Counted from the first letter of the stretch, positions 45,557 to 54,853 are shown. The stretch: DNA of 64,000 nucleotides from Sulfitobacter mediterraneus (GCF_003054325.1 NZ_QBKU01000011.1:62001-126000); one strand, 5' to 3'. A program made the numbers and translations. The notes: generated from the sequence alone by a model not told the origin.

Positions 45557-47764
45557 CTAGGTCGATTCTTTCTGTCTTTGATCTGGGACAACAAATGCAT
45601 TTGGATGGTTCGCCTTGTCCCGCGCCCGGCGCACGGCCTTCTTGATGCAGACAGGACAATCCTTTTCACTTTGATATAGAACCTGACAGTGCAGGCACTG
45701 ATGGCATTCGTTTGGATTGATATTTCCTTCAGGATGAATGGCTTGCACCATGCATTCCTTGGCACAACGCTGGCAGGGGCTGCCGCATTCCTTGTACCGT
45801 TTCAGCCAGTCAAACATCCGCAGACGCCCCGGTATCGCCAGCGCGGCGCCCAGCGGGCACAGGTAGCGGCAATAAAACCGTTCGATAAACAGCCCCGCCC
45901 CAAGCAGTGCCACGGCAAACAGAACATAGGGCCATGAGCGTTGGAATTTCAGGATGATCGCGGTCTTGAACGGCTCCACCTCGGCGTAACGTTCAGCAAT
46001 CTCAAGCGAATAAAGCGACAGGCCAAAGAGCCCCAGAAAGATCATGTATTTGATCGGCCAAAGCCGCTCATGCAGGCCCCATGGTACGGTGATCTGCGGC
46101 ACCTTGAAGAACCGCGCGATCTTGTTCGACAGTTCCTGCAACGCTCCAAACGGGCAGAGCCATCCGCAAAAAACGCCCCTGCCCCAGAACAATAGCGATG
46201 CCGCCACCGAGAACCACAGAATAAATACCAGCGGATCCATCAGGAACGCGGACCATGAGAAATCTGCCGTTACAGCTGCAAAAAACGCCAGAACATTCAC
46301 CACGGACAATTGCGCGTTAGAATACCAGCCCAGAACGATCAGGGTAAAGCTGAGAAACCCGATGCGGAACCAATAGGCAAACCGTGCATTGCGGGTAACC
46401 TGCATCTGGAAAAAGAACACCACCGTCAGCACCCCAATGGCCGCCACCAGCAGTGCCACTTCGATCTGCTTTTGCTCCCAGATGCGCAGCCACAGATGGC
46501 TCAGTTCATCCGGATCGCTTGTCGCCGCAGCGGATGTGGTATCTGTGGGGGCCGCCGCCGGGGTCACCACTTCGAGGTATCGGTCCGGCAGACGGTAGCC
46601 CAGATCGAAAGTGATAAAGGTCTTGTCAATTGCCCCCACGGCCCGCTGCACCAGCAGTTGCAGGCGAAAGGGCTCTGCCGGATCAAATTCGATATCAGCA
46701 GGTATCTTGAAGATGTCCAGCTCGGTGAAGGATGGCGCGCCATCAGGGGCCAGCCGTCCAAGGCGGCGTTGCTGTTTGTCAAAGAACCGCGCAGAATTGT
46801 CCTGCTGGATCAGTTGTATCCGGTCAAAAATGCCGCCGCGCACATAGCCCGATCCTTTGAACGAATATTTGCCCCGGCCCAGCACAAGGATCGCCTCTTC
46901 GCCTTCCTCCAGCCAGTCTTGCAAGTTCGCATATTCATCATCACCCAAAAGCGTGCGCCCGATTTCCGGTGCACTGGCCAAGGCGACGTGCATCTCGATA
47001 AAGGTGTCTTCTGGCGCACCCTTGTCGGGCCGCGCGATGGCGCGGGCATCGCCGCTGTCGATAAAGGCCTGATTGACCTGTCCCACGTCCAGTCGCAGCG
47101 TCCGGATGGAGCCATCCCCATCAAGAGTCTGCCAATCGGAGACCGGCGCCTCGGCACCGTCTGGCCGCTTGATGGTCTTTTGCGGGCCACTGTTGCGTAC
47201 GGTCGGTTGCAAACCGCCAAGGCCCAGCTGCCGCGCCACCTTGATGCCTGCCCGCACGATGGAATCGTCGATGACCATGATCGTCACCGTGGCCCCCGAC
47301 ACGATATCCAGCTCATGCGCGCTGCCACCGCTCGCGGCTTCTTCGGTCAGATCCATGCCCTTATAGCTTTCGGTCACGGCCTTGATTTTGGAATTAGGGA
47401 TGCCGATCAAAACGATAGGTTCGGAGTGTTTGACAAGGTTCACACCCGTGACCTTGGCGTCGTTGTCCACCCCCATCAGCACATGAATGGGCTTGCCCGA
47501 ATAGCCTGTCGTGGTCACAAAATCCGAAGTCAGAAAAACATAACCAATTGTTTTCCCGTCCTTTTGCGCAGGCAAGACCGGCAGATCCGCGTGCATGGGC
47601 CCATAGGCATCTGCCCCCGGCACCAACTCGTCGATGGGGACTTTGGGAATGAACTTTTCGACAATCGGATCACTTTGTGCGGTCCCGGCCAGGACCATCA
47701 AACACAGCAAGACCGGGCCGATCATACCAATGATTGCCCTGCCCCAGTTCTTGCAACCCGCCAT
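45557..47764 (-). CDS. nosR: NosR: membrane flavo-iron-sulfur protein for N2O reduction
   Basis: Polytopic membrane protein (735 residues) needed for nosZ expression and electron supply to NosZ. The N-terminal signal is followed by a periplasmic FMN-binding domain with the flavinylation motif SGAT at residues 156-159 (DIVSGATVT). TM segments are followed by two CxxxCP motifs ([13 protein letters not shown] and [13 protein letters not shown]). The end carries two [4Fe-4S] ferredoxin clusters ([12 protein letters not shown] and ECHQCLHC...CPVC). It is the first gene of the nos cluster, preceded by AAAGGAAAAATGAC and a perfect FNR-type box. Confidence 0.97.
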   Translation of the reverse strand: MAGCKNWGRAIIGMIGPVLLCLMVLAGTAQSDPIVEKFIPKVPIDELVPGADAYGPMHADLPVLPAQKDGKTIGYVFLTSDFVTTTGYSGKPIHVLMGVDNDAKVTGVNLVKHSEPIVLIGIPNSKIKAVTESYKGMDLTEEAASGGSAHELDIVSGATVTIMVIDDSIVRAGIKVARQLGLGGLQPTVRNSGPQKTIKRPDGAEAPVSDWQTLDGDGSIRTLRLDVGQVNQAFIDSGDARAIARPDKGAPEDTFIEMHVALASAPEIGRTLLGDDEYANLQDWLEEGEEAILVLGRGKYSFKGSGYVRGGIFDRIQLIQQDNSARFFDKQQRRLGRLAPDGAPSFTELDIFKIPADIEFDPAEPFRLQLLVQRAVGAIDKTFITFDLGYRLPDRYLEVVTPAAAPTDTTSAAATSDPDELSHLWLRIWEQKQIEVALLVAAIGVLTVVFFFQMQVTRNARFAYWFRIGFLSFTLIVLGWYSNAQLSVVNVLAFFAAVTADFSWSAFLMDPLVFILWFSVAASLLFWGRGVFCGWLCPFGALQELSNKIARFFKVPQITVPWGLHERLWPIKYMIFLGLFGLSLYSLEIAERYAEVEPFKTAIILKFQRSWPYVLFAVALLGAGLFIERFYCRYLCPLGAALAIPGRLRMFDWLKRYKECGSPCQRCAKECMVQAIHPEGNINPNECHQCLHCQVLYQSEKDCPVCIKKAVRRARDKANHPNAFVVPDQRQKEST

Positions 47765-47841
47765 GTCATTTTTCCTTTGCTCAGACGGCTCGACAGCCGC
47801 TTTTCTGAACGTCGGTCTAATGGCTTTGCGGTGGGGCCACG

Positions 47842-47855
47842 TTGATCCACATCAA
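47842..47855. promoter_or_regulatory. FNR/Dnr-type box upstream of nosR
   Basis: TTGATCCACATCAA is a perfect TTGAT-N4-ATCAA palindrome, the binding site shared by the FNR/FnrL, Dnr and NnrR regulators. Its centre is about 84 bases upstream of the nosR ATG. Placed at -41.5 it predicts a transcription start near 47807 and a leader of roughly 40 bases. Oxygen or NO control of nos transcription is therefore likely. Which family member binds cannot be told from the site. Confidence 0.85.
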
Positions 47856-47875
47856 GGGATTGGCAACAATTGGCT

Positions 47876-48751
47876 TCAGCCCGACGTGGAACAATCGACT
47901 TCCAATGTGGAAATAACCTCGCGGACAAAGCGGACATCGGTGGGCATCGAAAGGTTTGGCGCATGACCGCAGCCCTGCACCGTGGTCACTGTCGGGCGCG
48001 GACCGTTGGCGCACATGCGCTGTAGGATTTGCGGCGGCAGGATGTCAGATGCTGCGCCCTGAATCACATGCATGGGCAACGCAATCCGGTCATAACGGTC
48101 CCAAGACAGCAATTCTTTGGCCGAGGCCGTGAATTGCACAAGAATCTTAGGGTCATAATGCAAAGTCAGCTTGCCGTTGCCTTTTCGCCTGAGCGATGTC
48201 GCGGCCATGCGTTGCCAGAATGCGTCCTCCGCCACGCCAAAGGGGGCGTAGGTGGCCCTCAGCCAACGATCCGCCTCTGCGACAGTGTCAAAGCAGGGCA
48301 ACTCGGCAGCATAGGCCAATATCCGATCTATGGCCGGTTGCGGAACTTCGGGGCCGATGTCGTTGATAACCAGATAGTTCAGCCGGTCCGCCATTGGCCC
48401 GGATGCAATGCGCATTCCGATCAAACCGCCCATTGAGGTGCCAAACCAGCCCGCTTGTTCCATCCCGTAATGCTCCATCAAGCCCAGCGCGATCTGGGTG
48501 TAGTGTTTGATTGAGTATTCGGCTTCGGGATGTTGCGACCAACTGGATTGCCCGCGGCCAATGGTGTCGGGGCAAATCACAAAATGATCGCGGGCCAGCT
48601 CTGTCGCCAGTTCATCAAAATCGCGGCTCGTGCGGGCCAGCCCGTGCCACATCACCAGCGGCGGCGCGGATCGGTCGCCCCACTCCGCGACATAGATCTC
48701 ATGACCCAGCACAGGCACAAAGGCATGGCGTGGCTGTGACCACTGGCTCAC
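47876..48751 (-). CDS. Alpha/beta hydrolase
   Basis: A 291-residue alpha/beta-hydrolase-fold protein. The oxyanion region is MWHGLARTSRDFDEL, the nucleophile elbow is GWFGTSMGGLIG (Ser), the acid is probably in VIQGAASDILPP, and the His is in GCGHAPNL. The substrate is unknown: an ester, lactone or amide. Its start overlaps livM by four bases, so it is translated as the last gene of a LIV-type ABC transporter operon. That suggests it acts on the imported compound. The nos promoter follows within the 111 bases after it. Confidence 0.88.
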   Translation of the reverse strand: MSQWSQPRHAFVPVLGHEIYVAEWGDRSAPPLVMWHGLARTSRDFDELATELARDHFVICPDTIGRGQSSWSQHPEAEYSIKHYTQIALGLMEHYGMEQAGWFGTSMGGLIGMRIASGPMADRLNYLVINDIGPEVPQPAIDRILAYAAELPCFDTVAEADRWLRATYAPFGVAEDAFWQRMAATSLRRKGNGKLTLHYDPKILVQFTASAKELLSWDRYDRIALPMHVIQGAASDILPPQILQRMCANGPRPTVTTVQGCGHAPNLSMPTDVRFVREVISTLEVDCSTSG

Positions 48752-49827
48752 CGAGGGGCCCCTTTGGCCATCACCGTGCCGGCAATGCCCTTTGGAAAGA
48801 AATAGACCAGCAGGATAAAGATGATGCCCAACCAGAACAGCCAGCGATCAGGGTCCAGCACATGCGGCAGGATCGGGATATCCACTGTGGCCTTGGCCGC
48901 CGCTCCCATCAGATCGCGCAGGTAATATTGCGCCAGCACCAGCATCGTTGCACCGATCACTGCACCCCACATCGTGCCCATGCCGCCGATCACCACCATC
49001 AACAGGATGTCGATCATGATCGCAAAGCTCAGCGCGGTGTCCGGCCCGGTGTATTTGAGCCAGATCGCATAGATCGTACCCGCCAGCGACGCCACCAGCG
49101 CGGCAATACAGAACACAAAGGTCCGGTAACTGACCACACGGTAGCCAATCGCCTCGGCGCGCGCTTCGTTTTCTCGGATCGCTTTGAGGACGGTGCCAAG
49201 CGGTGAGCCGACCATGCGCAGCATCACCACAAACAGGGCAAGACAGCTGAAGAACACAAAATAATAGGCCGCCAGTTTGCCGTTGATCTTGACTCCAAAC
49301 ACCCGCAGCACCTTGCCGTTTTCATCCAGCATCAGTTTGGTCGCTGTCTTGAACAACGCCGGTGCGCGATAGGTGATCCCATCCTCGCCGCCGGTAAAAT
49401 CGCTCAGCTGTGAGGCCAGAACCAGCGCCACGCTGGCCGTGGCAAGGGTGATCATCGCAAAGAAGATCGCCTTGACCCGCAGGGACAGCAGGCCAATCGC
49501 AACCGCCACAATCAGTGAGACCCCCATCCCGGCCAAGGCACCGACCACAACAGCATCCCACCCCGGACCCATCTGTTTGAGGCTGATCGCAGCACCATAA
49601 GCGCCAAAGCCGAAAAACATCGTATGGGCAAAACTGACGATCCCGGTATACCCGATCAGCAGGTCATAGCTGGCGACCAGCACGATAAACACACAAACAC
49701 GCGCCGCAACTTCCAGCGCCCGAACGTCCTGAAACAGAAAGGGCGCAAACAGCAACAGGGCAAAGATCAACAAAACCGCGGCTTTTACGGCCTTGGTGCC
49801 GCTGGTGGTTTGAGACAACGCGTTCAT
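48748..49827 (-). CDS. Branched-chain amino acid-type ABC transporter permease (LivM-like)
   Basis: Membrane permease of 359 residues with about ten helices, LivM family. Typical segments are YDLLIGYTGIVSFAHTMFFGFGAYGAA near residue 55, KAIFFAMITLATASVALVLASQLSDFTGGEDGI, AIRENEARAEAIGYRV and VIGGMGTMWGAVIGA. It works with LivH-like, LivF-like and LivG-like subunits encoded just upstream. One base separates it from the LivH-like gene; the hydrolase gene overlaps its end by four bases. LIV-type systems carry substrates other than amino acids, so specificity is open. Confidence 0.9.
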   Translation of the reverse strand: MNALSQTTSGTKAVKAAVLLIFALLLFAPFLFQDVRALEVAARVCVFIVLVASYDLLIGYTGIVSFAHTMFFGFGAYGAAISLKQMGPGWDAVVVGALAGMGVSLIVAVAIGLLSLRVKAIFFAMITLATASVALVLASQLSDFTGGEDGITYRAPALFKTATKLMLDENGKVLRVFGVKINGKLAAYYFVFFSCLALFVVMLRMVGSPLGTVLKAIRENEARAEAIGYRVVSYRTFVFCIAALVASLAGTIYAIWLKYTGPDTALSFAIMIDILLMVVIGGMGTMWGAVIGATMLVLAQYYLRDLMGAAAKATVDIPILPHVLDPDRWLFWLGIIFILLVYFFPKGIAGTVMAKGAPR

Positions 49828-49828
49828 C

Positions 49829-50824
49829 TTATTTCACCGCCGGTTTCAGGCCATTGGGCCGCCACAAAAGGATAGCCACCATCAGGATCATGTTCGACGC
49901 CAGTGCCAGCTTGGGCGCGAGATATCCGATGTAGTTGGCCATCAGCCCCACCATGATCGCGCCCAGCAAAGTGCCTTGGATCGAGCCCAGACCGCCAATG
50001 ATCACCACGATAAAGACCACGATCATCATCTCCGCGCCCAGCGCAGGCGTGATCAGCGTTTCATAGCCCGCCCACATCGCGCCGCCCAAGGCCGCGAGAG
50101 CAGAGCCAAGCATGAACACCGCCACAAAAAGCCGGTCCACGCGAAAACCCAGTGCCTCAACCATTTCACGGTTTTCCACGCCGGCGCGGATCAGCAAGCC
50201 GATGCGTGTGCGGTTCAGCGTCAGATACAGCGCGGCATAGACCCCCAGCCCCAGCAGAAAGGCAAAGATCCGGTAAATCTCGATCGTGATGTCCCCGATC
50301 AGCAGTGAGCCTTCCAGAAATTCGGGGCGCGGCACGGACACGGGTGTGCCGCCCCAGATCGCCAAGATCATCTGCTCGGCCACGATGAGCGCCCCCATGG
50401 TGATCAGGATCTGGCGCAGGTGATCCTTGTAGACCGGTTTGACGATCACGGTTTCAAAGAACCATCCGGCCACCAGCCCAAAAAGGATCGCTGCACCAAA
50501 GGCCAGAAACAATGCGGCAATATTGAGCGAGACCGCGTCCGCCTCCAACCAGCCAGAGAGCCATGCCAGCACACTGGCCGCGATAAATGCGCCAAAGCTG
50601 ACAAAGGCCGAATGACCGAAGTTCAGCACATCCATCAGGCCAAACACCAGTGACAAGCCCGAGGCCATCAGGAAAATCATCATGCCCATCGCCAGTCCGG
50701 CCACGGTAAGCGTCACCCAAGACGACGGCGCACCGATCATCACAAAGGCCAGCGCCGCCACCACCACAGGCAGCAGGTAAACCCCGCCTAATCGGCCTGC
50801 AAAATCGTTTATCTGTTGCATCAT
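49829..50824 (-). CDS. Branched-chain amino acid-type ABC transporter permease (LivH-like)
   Basis: Permease of 331 residues, LivH family. It shows GLSLVFGLMDVLNFGHSAFVSFGAFIAASV, a RQILITMGALIVAEQMILAIWGG segment and the EAA-like GVENREMVEALGFRV loop. MWAGYETLITPALGAEMM and VVIIGGLGSIQGTLLGA follow. The ATG at 50824 follows CTGAGGAAG. It sits six bases after the LivF-like gene and one base before the LivM-like gene in a five-gene transporter operon. Confidence 0.9.
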   Translation of the reverse strand: MMQQINDFAGRLGGVYLLPVVVAALAFVMIGAPSSWVTLTVAGLAMGMMIFLMASGLSLVFGLMDVLNFGHSAFVSFGAFIAASVLAWLSGWLEADAVSLNIAALFLAFGAAILFGLVAGWFFETVIVKPVYKDHLRQILITMGALIVAEQMILAIWGGTPVSVPRPEFLEGSLLIGDITIEIYRIFAFLLGLGVYAALYLTLNRTRIGLLIRAGVENREMVEALGFRVDRLFVAVFMLGSALAALGGAMWAGYETLITPALGAEMMIVVFIVVIIGGLGSIQGTLLGAIMVGLMANYIGYLAPKLALASNMILMVAILLWRPNGLKPAVK

Positions 50825-50830
50825 TCTTCC

Positions 50831-51535
50831 TCAGGCTGACAGGCTCAACAGCCGGTCTTGCAGCGCCGTATCTGCGGCGAAATCGGCCATCGTGCCGCTG
50901 TGGGCAATCCGGCCATCGTCAATCACCGCCATGTCGCGGCCCAGCGATTTGGCAAATTCAAAGTTCTGTTCGACCAGCAGGATTGTCGTGGTCTGCGCGA
51001 TCTCGCGAAAGGCATCGGCCATCGCATCCACAATCGCGGGCGCCAGCCCCTTGGTCGGCTCGTCAATCAGGATCAATGCACGCGGCTCGATTATTGCGCG
51101 GGCCACGGCCAGCATTTGTTTCTGCCCGCCTGACAGCGCCCATGCCTGCTTGGTCCAAAAGGTCTCAAGTGCCGGGAACAGCTCATAAATGCGTTTCAGG
51201 CGTGCGGGATCAAAGCGGCCTTTGGCGGTGGCAAGGATTAGGTTCTCTTCAACCGTCAGCCCGCCAAAAACGCCCATGTTTTCAGGCACAAACGCGATAT
51301 CCAGCCGGGCGATATCCGCGGTGTGCATCGCGGTGATATCCTGGCCGTTGAACAGCACCGACCCCGGTGAAGGCTGCCACAGGCCCATGATTGAACGCAG
51401 CGTGGTCGTCTTGCCCGCGCCATTGCGGCCCAGCAGGACAAACACGCCTCCCTCCGGCACCTCAAGGGTCACGTCATGCAACACGGCATATTGGCCGATG
51501 TTGGTTTTCATTGAATTGAGGGACAAAAGGCTCAT
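50831..51535 (-). CDS. ABC transporter ATPase (LivF-like)
   Basis: ABC ATPase of 234 residues. The Walker A motif is LLGRNGAGKTTTLRSI, the Q-loop lies near DIAFVPENMGVFGGLTVEENL, the signature is ALSGGQKQMLAVARAI, and Walker B is LILIDEPTKGLAPAIVD. The switch His is replaced in LLVEQNFEFA by the usual Gln-Asn pattern of LivF proteins. It overlaps the LivG-like gene by four bases upstream and pairs with it to power the two permeases. Confidence 0.93.
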   Translation of the reverse strand: MSLLSLNSMKTNIGQYAVLHDVTLEVPEGGVFVLLGRNGAGKTTTLRSIMGLWQPSPGSVLFNGQDITAMHTADIARLDIAFVPENMGVFGGLTVEENLILATAKGRFDPARLKRIYELFPALETFWTKQAWALSGGQKQMLAVARAIIEPRALILIDEPTKGLAPAIVDAMADAFREIAQTTTILLVEQNFEFAKSLGRDMAVIDDGRIAHSGTMADFAADTALQDRLLSLSA

Positions 51536-52299
51536 GCGGGCACCGCCGATTTGCCAAGGTAGACATCGCGCACAATGTCGCTGGACATCACCGTATCTGG
51601 CGCACCATCCGCAAGCAGTTCCCCGTTGTGCAGAACAATAATCCGGTCGGCGAGGCTGCGCACAACATCCATCTTGTGTTCCACCAAAAGCACGGTTTTG
51701 CTGGTGTCTTTCTTGATGCCTGCAATCAGGTCCAGCACATCCGGCGCATGATCAAGAGACATGCCCGCGGTGGGTTCATCAAACATATAGATATCCGGCT
51801 CCATCGCCATCAAGAGCGCCACCTCCAGCTTGCGCTGATCGCCGTGGGGCAAGGCCGCGGCTGGCAGATGCGCGACCCCGCTCAACTTGGCGGCTTCAAG
51901 GTAATGCTCGGCTTGTTCTGCCAGATCTGTGAGGCCCGCCACCTGCCGCAAAATCCGCCAGCCGTCGCCGGAGCGCGCCTGCACGGCAAGACGGATGTTC
52001 TCAAGCACCGACAATTGCGGAAACAGATTGGTCAGCTGAAACGCGCGGCCAATGCCGCGCTGCGCCCGTGCAGAGGGCGACATACGCGTCAGGTCGGTGC
52101 CGGATTTGATGACCTGCCCCTGCGACGCGGCCAGCTGTCCCGAGATCAGATTGAAATAGGTCGTCTTGCCCGCGCCGTTTGGGCCAACAATCACGGTCAA
52201 TTCGCCGGGGTGAAAGGCGCAAGAGACCGCGTTCACGGCCACATGGCCGCCAAAGCGGATCTTCAGATCACGCGTTTCCAAGGAAGGTTGCACTGTCAT
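51532..52299 (-). CDS. ABC transporter ATPase (LivG-like)
   Basis: ABC ATPase of 255 residues. LKIRFGGHVAVNAVSCAFHPGELTVIVGPNGAGKTTYFNLISGQ contains Walker A. GIGRAFQLTNLFPQLSVLENIRLAVQAR is the LivG-type Q-loop region. The signature LPHGDQRKLEVALLMA (in place of LSGGQ) and Walker B IYMFDEPTAGMSLDHA are typical for LivG. ATG 52299 after CCGGATAGAATTC is preferred; the frame also opens 16 codons upstream. It overlaps the LivF-like gene by four bases and follows the binding-protein gene by 53 bases. Confidence 0.92.
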   Translation of the reverse strand: MTVQPSLETRDLKIRFGGHVAVNAVSCAFHPGELTVIVGPNGAGKTTYFNLISGQLAASQGQVIKSGTDLTRMSPSARAQRGIGRAFQLTNLFPQLSVLENIRLAVQARSGDGWRILRQVAGLTDLAEQAEHYLEAAKLSGVAHLPAAALPHGDQRKLEVALLMAMEPDIYMFDEPTAGMSLDHAPDVLDLIAGIKKDTSKTVLLVEHKMDVVRSLADRIIVLHNGELLADGAPDTVMSSDIVRDVYLGKSAVPA

Positions 52300-52352
52300 G
52301 AATTCTATCCGGTGGCTGTCCGGCCCCGGCAAAGGGGCCGGATGCATTGGGT

Positions 52353-53549
52353 TTAATTGTTGCGCCCGATGGGGATGTTCATCTCTTCGGCGGTAATCTC
52401 GCGCACCAGATCAGGGATCGCCCACGCCACGTCATCATCCACCCGGATCTTGAAGTGGTACATGGATTGCAGCGCCTGATGGTCTTCGGGACGGAAGGTC
52501 ATGGTGCCTTTGGGTGTTTCCCAGCTCATCCCCTCCATCGCGGTGATCAGGGCCTCGGTTTCCCATTCTTCGGCTGTTTCCAGCGCTTTGACCACGGCCA
52601 GTGCCGCCGCCATGCCACCTGCGGTGAAGAAATCAGGCGGGCCGTCGAAACGTTCCTGATGGGTGGTCACCAACCATTCATTCACCGGGTTCTTGGGCAT
52701 CTCATAGTAATAGTAGATCGCGCCTTCCATGCCCGGTGCCCGTTTGTAGGTCGGCAAGACCGGCAAGATGTGGCCGCCTGTGGAAATCTCGATGCCATGG
52801 CGTTCTGGCTGCATGGCCAGGATTTTGCCCATCGGATCGCCGCCGCCCGCCACATAGATCAAGATAACCTTGCGGCCTTCCTTGTCTTTCAGCGCGTTGA
52901 ACATGCGTTCCGTTGCGGCAGTGAAATCTGTGGTGCCTTGCGGGGTGTATTCTTCGGTCACGATGGTCGCGCCCGATCCGTCCAGCGCCGTCTTGAATGC
53001 GGCAATCCCGTCGCGGCCAAAGGCATAGTCTTCGGCCAAGGTCGCCACAAAGAGGTTTTCATCGGGTGCCAACGCCAAAGCCTGCGCCTGCATGTCCATC
53101 GATGAGTTCCGCGAGGTTTTGAACACATAGCGGTTGCTGTCTGGCCCGGTCAGGCTGTCGGCAACAGCGGGTTCAATGATCAAGATGCGCTCATATTCCT
53201 CCGCAATCGGCAGCAATCCCTTGGTTACACCAGAGGATGTCGCGCCAACCGCCAGCAAGACCTCATCATCACCATAAGCTTCGGCCAGCACGGCGCGGGC
53301 CACGTCCGGTTTGAACTGCGTGTCCTTGTGAATGATCTCTATCGGATGGCCTTTGACCATATTTGTGCCGCCAGTGGCATATTCGATGCCCAGCTCAAAC
53401 CCGGTTTGAGCCTGCTTTGAGAACACCTCAAACGAGTGGCCCGAAATGCCATGCACCAGCGCGATCTTGACCGGATCTTCGGCTTGCGCCGTGGTCGCGA
53501 TAGCCAGACCAAACAAGGCGGCCCCAAGCCGCCGTGTGAATAATTTCAT
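52353..53549 (-). CDS. ABC transporter substrate-binding protein (Leu/Ile/Val type)
   Basis: Periplasmic binding protein of 398 residues. The signal peptide is MKLFTRRLGAALFGLAIATTAQA, and the mature form starts EDPVKIALVHGISGHSFEVFSKQAQTGFELGIEYATGGTNMVKGHPIEII. That is the two-lobed LivK fold, with DDEVLLAVGATSSGVT and LAEDYAFGRDGIAAFKTAL. The GREKMKLFTRR upstream codons are excluded because GGGAGAGAGAAA precedes ATG 53549. It is the first gene of the transporter/hydrolase operon and is divergent from a PAS-LuxR regulator. The ligand is unknown. Confidence 0.9.
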   Translation of the reverse strand: MKLFTRRLGAALFGLAIATTAQAEDPVKIALVHGISGHSFEVFSKQAQTGFELGIEYATGGTNMVKGHPIEIIHKDTQFKPDVARAVLAEAYGDDEVLLAVGATSSGVTKGLLPIAEEYERILIIEPAVADSLTGPDSNRYVFKTSRNSSMDMQAQALALAPDENLFVATLAEDYAFGRDGIAAFKTALDGSGATIVTEEYTPQGTTDFTAATERMFNALKDKEGRKVILIYVAGGGDPMGKILAMQPERHGIEISTGGHILPVLPTYKRAPGMEGAIYYYYEMPKNPVNEWLVTTHQERFDGPPDFFTAGGMAAALAVVKALETAEEWETEALITAMEGMSWETPKGTMTFRPEDHQALQSMYHFKIRVDDDVAWAIPDLVREITAEEMNIPIGRNN

Positions 53550-53609
53550 TTTCTCTCTCCCTACAGTGACCCATCCCACGCGGGCATTGCGCCCATGTGA
53601 TCGGTCCCT

Positions 53610-53624
53610 TACTTTCTGTAAGTA
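53610..53624. promoter_or_regulatory. Candidate operator dyad between livK-like and PAS-LuxR genes
   Basis: TACTT-TCTGT-AAGTA is a perfect inverted repeat, and the surrounding CTTAC/GTAAG extends a shifted dyad. It lies in the 110-base divergent gap, about 60 bases upstream of the binding-protein start and 36 bases before the regulator start. LuxR-type dimers bind short dyads of this kind. The link to the adjacent regulator is inference. Confidence 0.4.
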
Positions 53625-53659
53625 GAAATGTTTCAGGTCACGGGATTGGGCGCAATATT

Positions 53660-54253
53660 GTGGAAACACGTATAGACGACAGCTTTCGTGACGGGCAGTT
53701 TGCAGAGCTTGCCTACCTCTATGCGCCTGTGGGTCTTGTGGTCACGGAGAACCGCGTGATCCGCGATTGCAACCATGCGTTTGCGCAGATGTTTGGTTAT
53801 GAAATCAAAGACTTGCGCGATCAGGTTTTTGCCGTGCTTTACCCCTCGGATGAAGAGTTTGCCAACATCCGTGATCGCGGTGTCAAAGAGTTGCAGACCA
53901 CCAATCACTATTGGGACGAACGGATCATGGCCCGCAAGGATGGCAGTCTGTTCTGGTGCCGGGTGCGCGGACATTCCTTTACCCCGGACGCGCCCTTGGG
54001 CCGCGCGGTGTGGAGTTTTGCGGATCTGTCCGAGGTGCGCCCCTACAAACCACTGACCCGCCGCGAACGCGAGATCGTGTCTTTTCTGGCGCTGGGGCTG
54101 ACCAGCAAAGAGATCGCGCTGAAACTCGATATTTCCTACAGAACGGTGGAGATCTACCGCGCCAAGCTGCTCAAGAAATTCGGCGTCGCCAACACCAGCA
54201 GCCTGCTGCAATCGCTGGGTGAGGTGGATTCTGTTCACGTGGTCGGGCGCTAG
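53660..54253 (+). CDS. PAS domain LuxR-family transcriptional regulator
   Basis: A 197-residue regulator. The N-terminal half is a PAS domain (FAELAYLYAPVGLVVTENRVIRDCNHAFAQMFGYEIKDLRD, then WDERIMARKDGSLFWCRVRG). The C-terminal half is a LuxR/FixJ helix-turn-helix (LTRREREIVSFLALGLTSKEIALKLDISYRTVEIYRAKLLKKFGVANTSSLLQ). No receiver domain is present, so control is by a PAS ligand rather than phosphorylation. The start is uncertain: GTG 53660 is preferred because conserved sequence begins nearby; GTG 53597 is in frame but invades the divergent promoter region. It probably controls the divergent transporter operon. Confidence 0.87.
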   Translation: METRIDDSFRDGQFAELAYLYAPVGLVVTENRVIRDCNHAFAQMFGYEIKDLRDQVFAVLYPSDEEFANIRDRGVKELQTTNHYWDERIMARKDGSLFWCRVRGHSFTPDAPLGRAVWSFADLSEVRPYKPLTRREREIVSFLALGLTSKEIALKLDISYRTVEIYRAKLLKKFGVANTSSLLQSLGEVDSVHVVGR

Positions 54254-54340
54254 GCACAGCTGGCCACTTGGCCTAGGCTCACCTCATTGTCTCATGCCGT
54301 GATACCCGCGTGAGAAACAACAGTTTTTGAGGATTACATT

Positions 54341-54853
54341 ATGACCGAACCGAATGGCCCCTTTGAAGGGGGATGCGCCTGCGGGCATGTCCGTTATGAA
54401 ATCAGCAGCACCCCCATGATCGTGCATGGTTGCCACTGCCGCTGGTGCCAGCGCGAAAGTGGTGGCGCCTTTGCGGTGAATGCATTGATCGAAGCGGACC
54501 GCGTGACCGTCACCAAGGGTGATGTCGCCGAAATTTTGGTACCCTCGCAAAGCGGCATCGGACAGTTGTTTTCAAAGTGTCCTCAGTGTCAGGTCACGCT
54601 TTGGACCAAGTATCTGGCAATGCGCGGCGGCTTGGGGCAATTGGTTCGGTTCATTCGGGTTGGCACGCTTGATAACCCCGACGCCTTTCCGCCCGATGTC
54701 CATATTTTCACCTCGACAAAACAGCCTTGGGTGGTGTTGCCGCAGGATGCACCTGCCTTTGAGGAATATTTCGTTATCAAAGATGTATGGTCCCCCGAAA
54801 GCCTTGTTCGTCGGGCAGTGTTGCACGAGATTGCAGGCACCCCAGCCCCCTAG
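54341..54853 (+). CDS. GFA-family zinc protein (glutathione-dependent formaldehyde-activating-like)
   Basis: A 170-residue protein of the GFA/CENP-V fold. The zinc-binding motifs are GGCACGHVRYE, VHGCHCRWCQRESG and FSKCPQCQVTLW. The family name comes from a Paracoccus enzyme that helps formaldehyde react with glutathione, but most members have unproven function. Here it follows the PAS-LuxR gene by 87 bases. It may belong to that transcript or have its own promoter. Ribosome binding is by TGAGGATTACATT. Confidence 0.88.
   Translation: MTEPNGPFEGGCACGHVRYEISSTPMIVHGCHCRWCQRESGGAFAVNALIEADRVTVTKGDVAEILVPSQSGIGQLFSKCPQCQVTLWTKYLAMRGGLGQLVRFIRVGTLDNPDAFPPDVHIFTSTKQPWVVLPQDAPAFEEYFVIKDVWSPESLVRRAVLHEIAGTPAP

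Noticed and set aside
46310..47845. Plus-strand ORF of 511 codons opposite nosR
   Set aside because: Antisense shadow of nosR; the translation is rich in His, Arg and Pro with no motifs, and it runs through the nosR promoter and FNR box.
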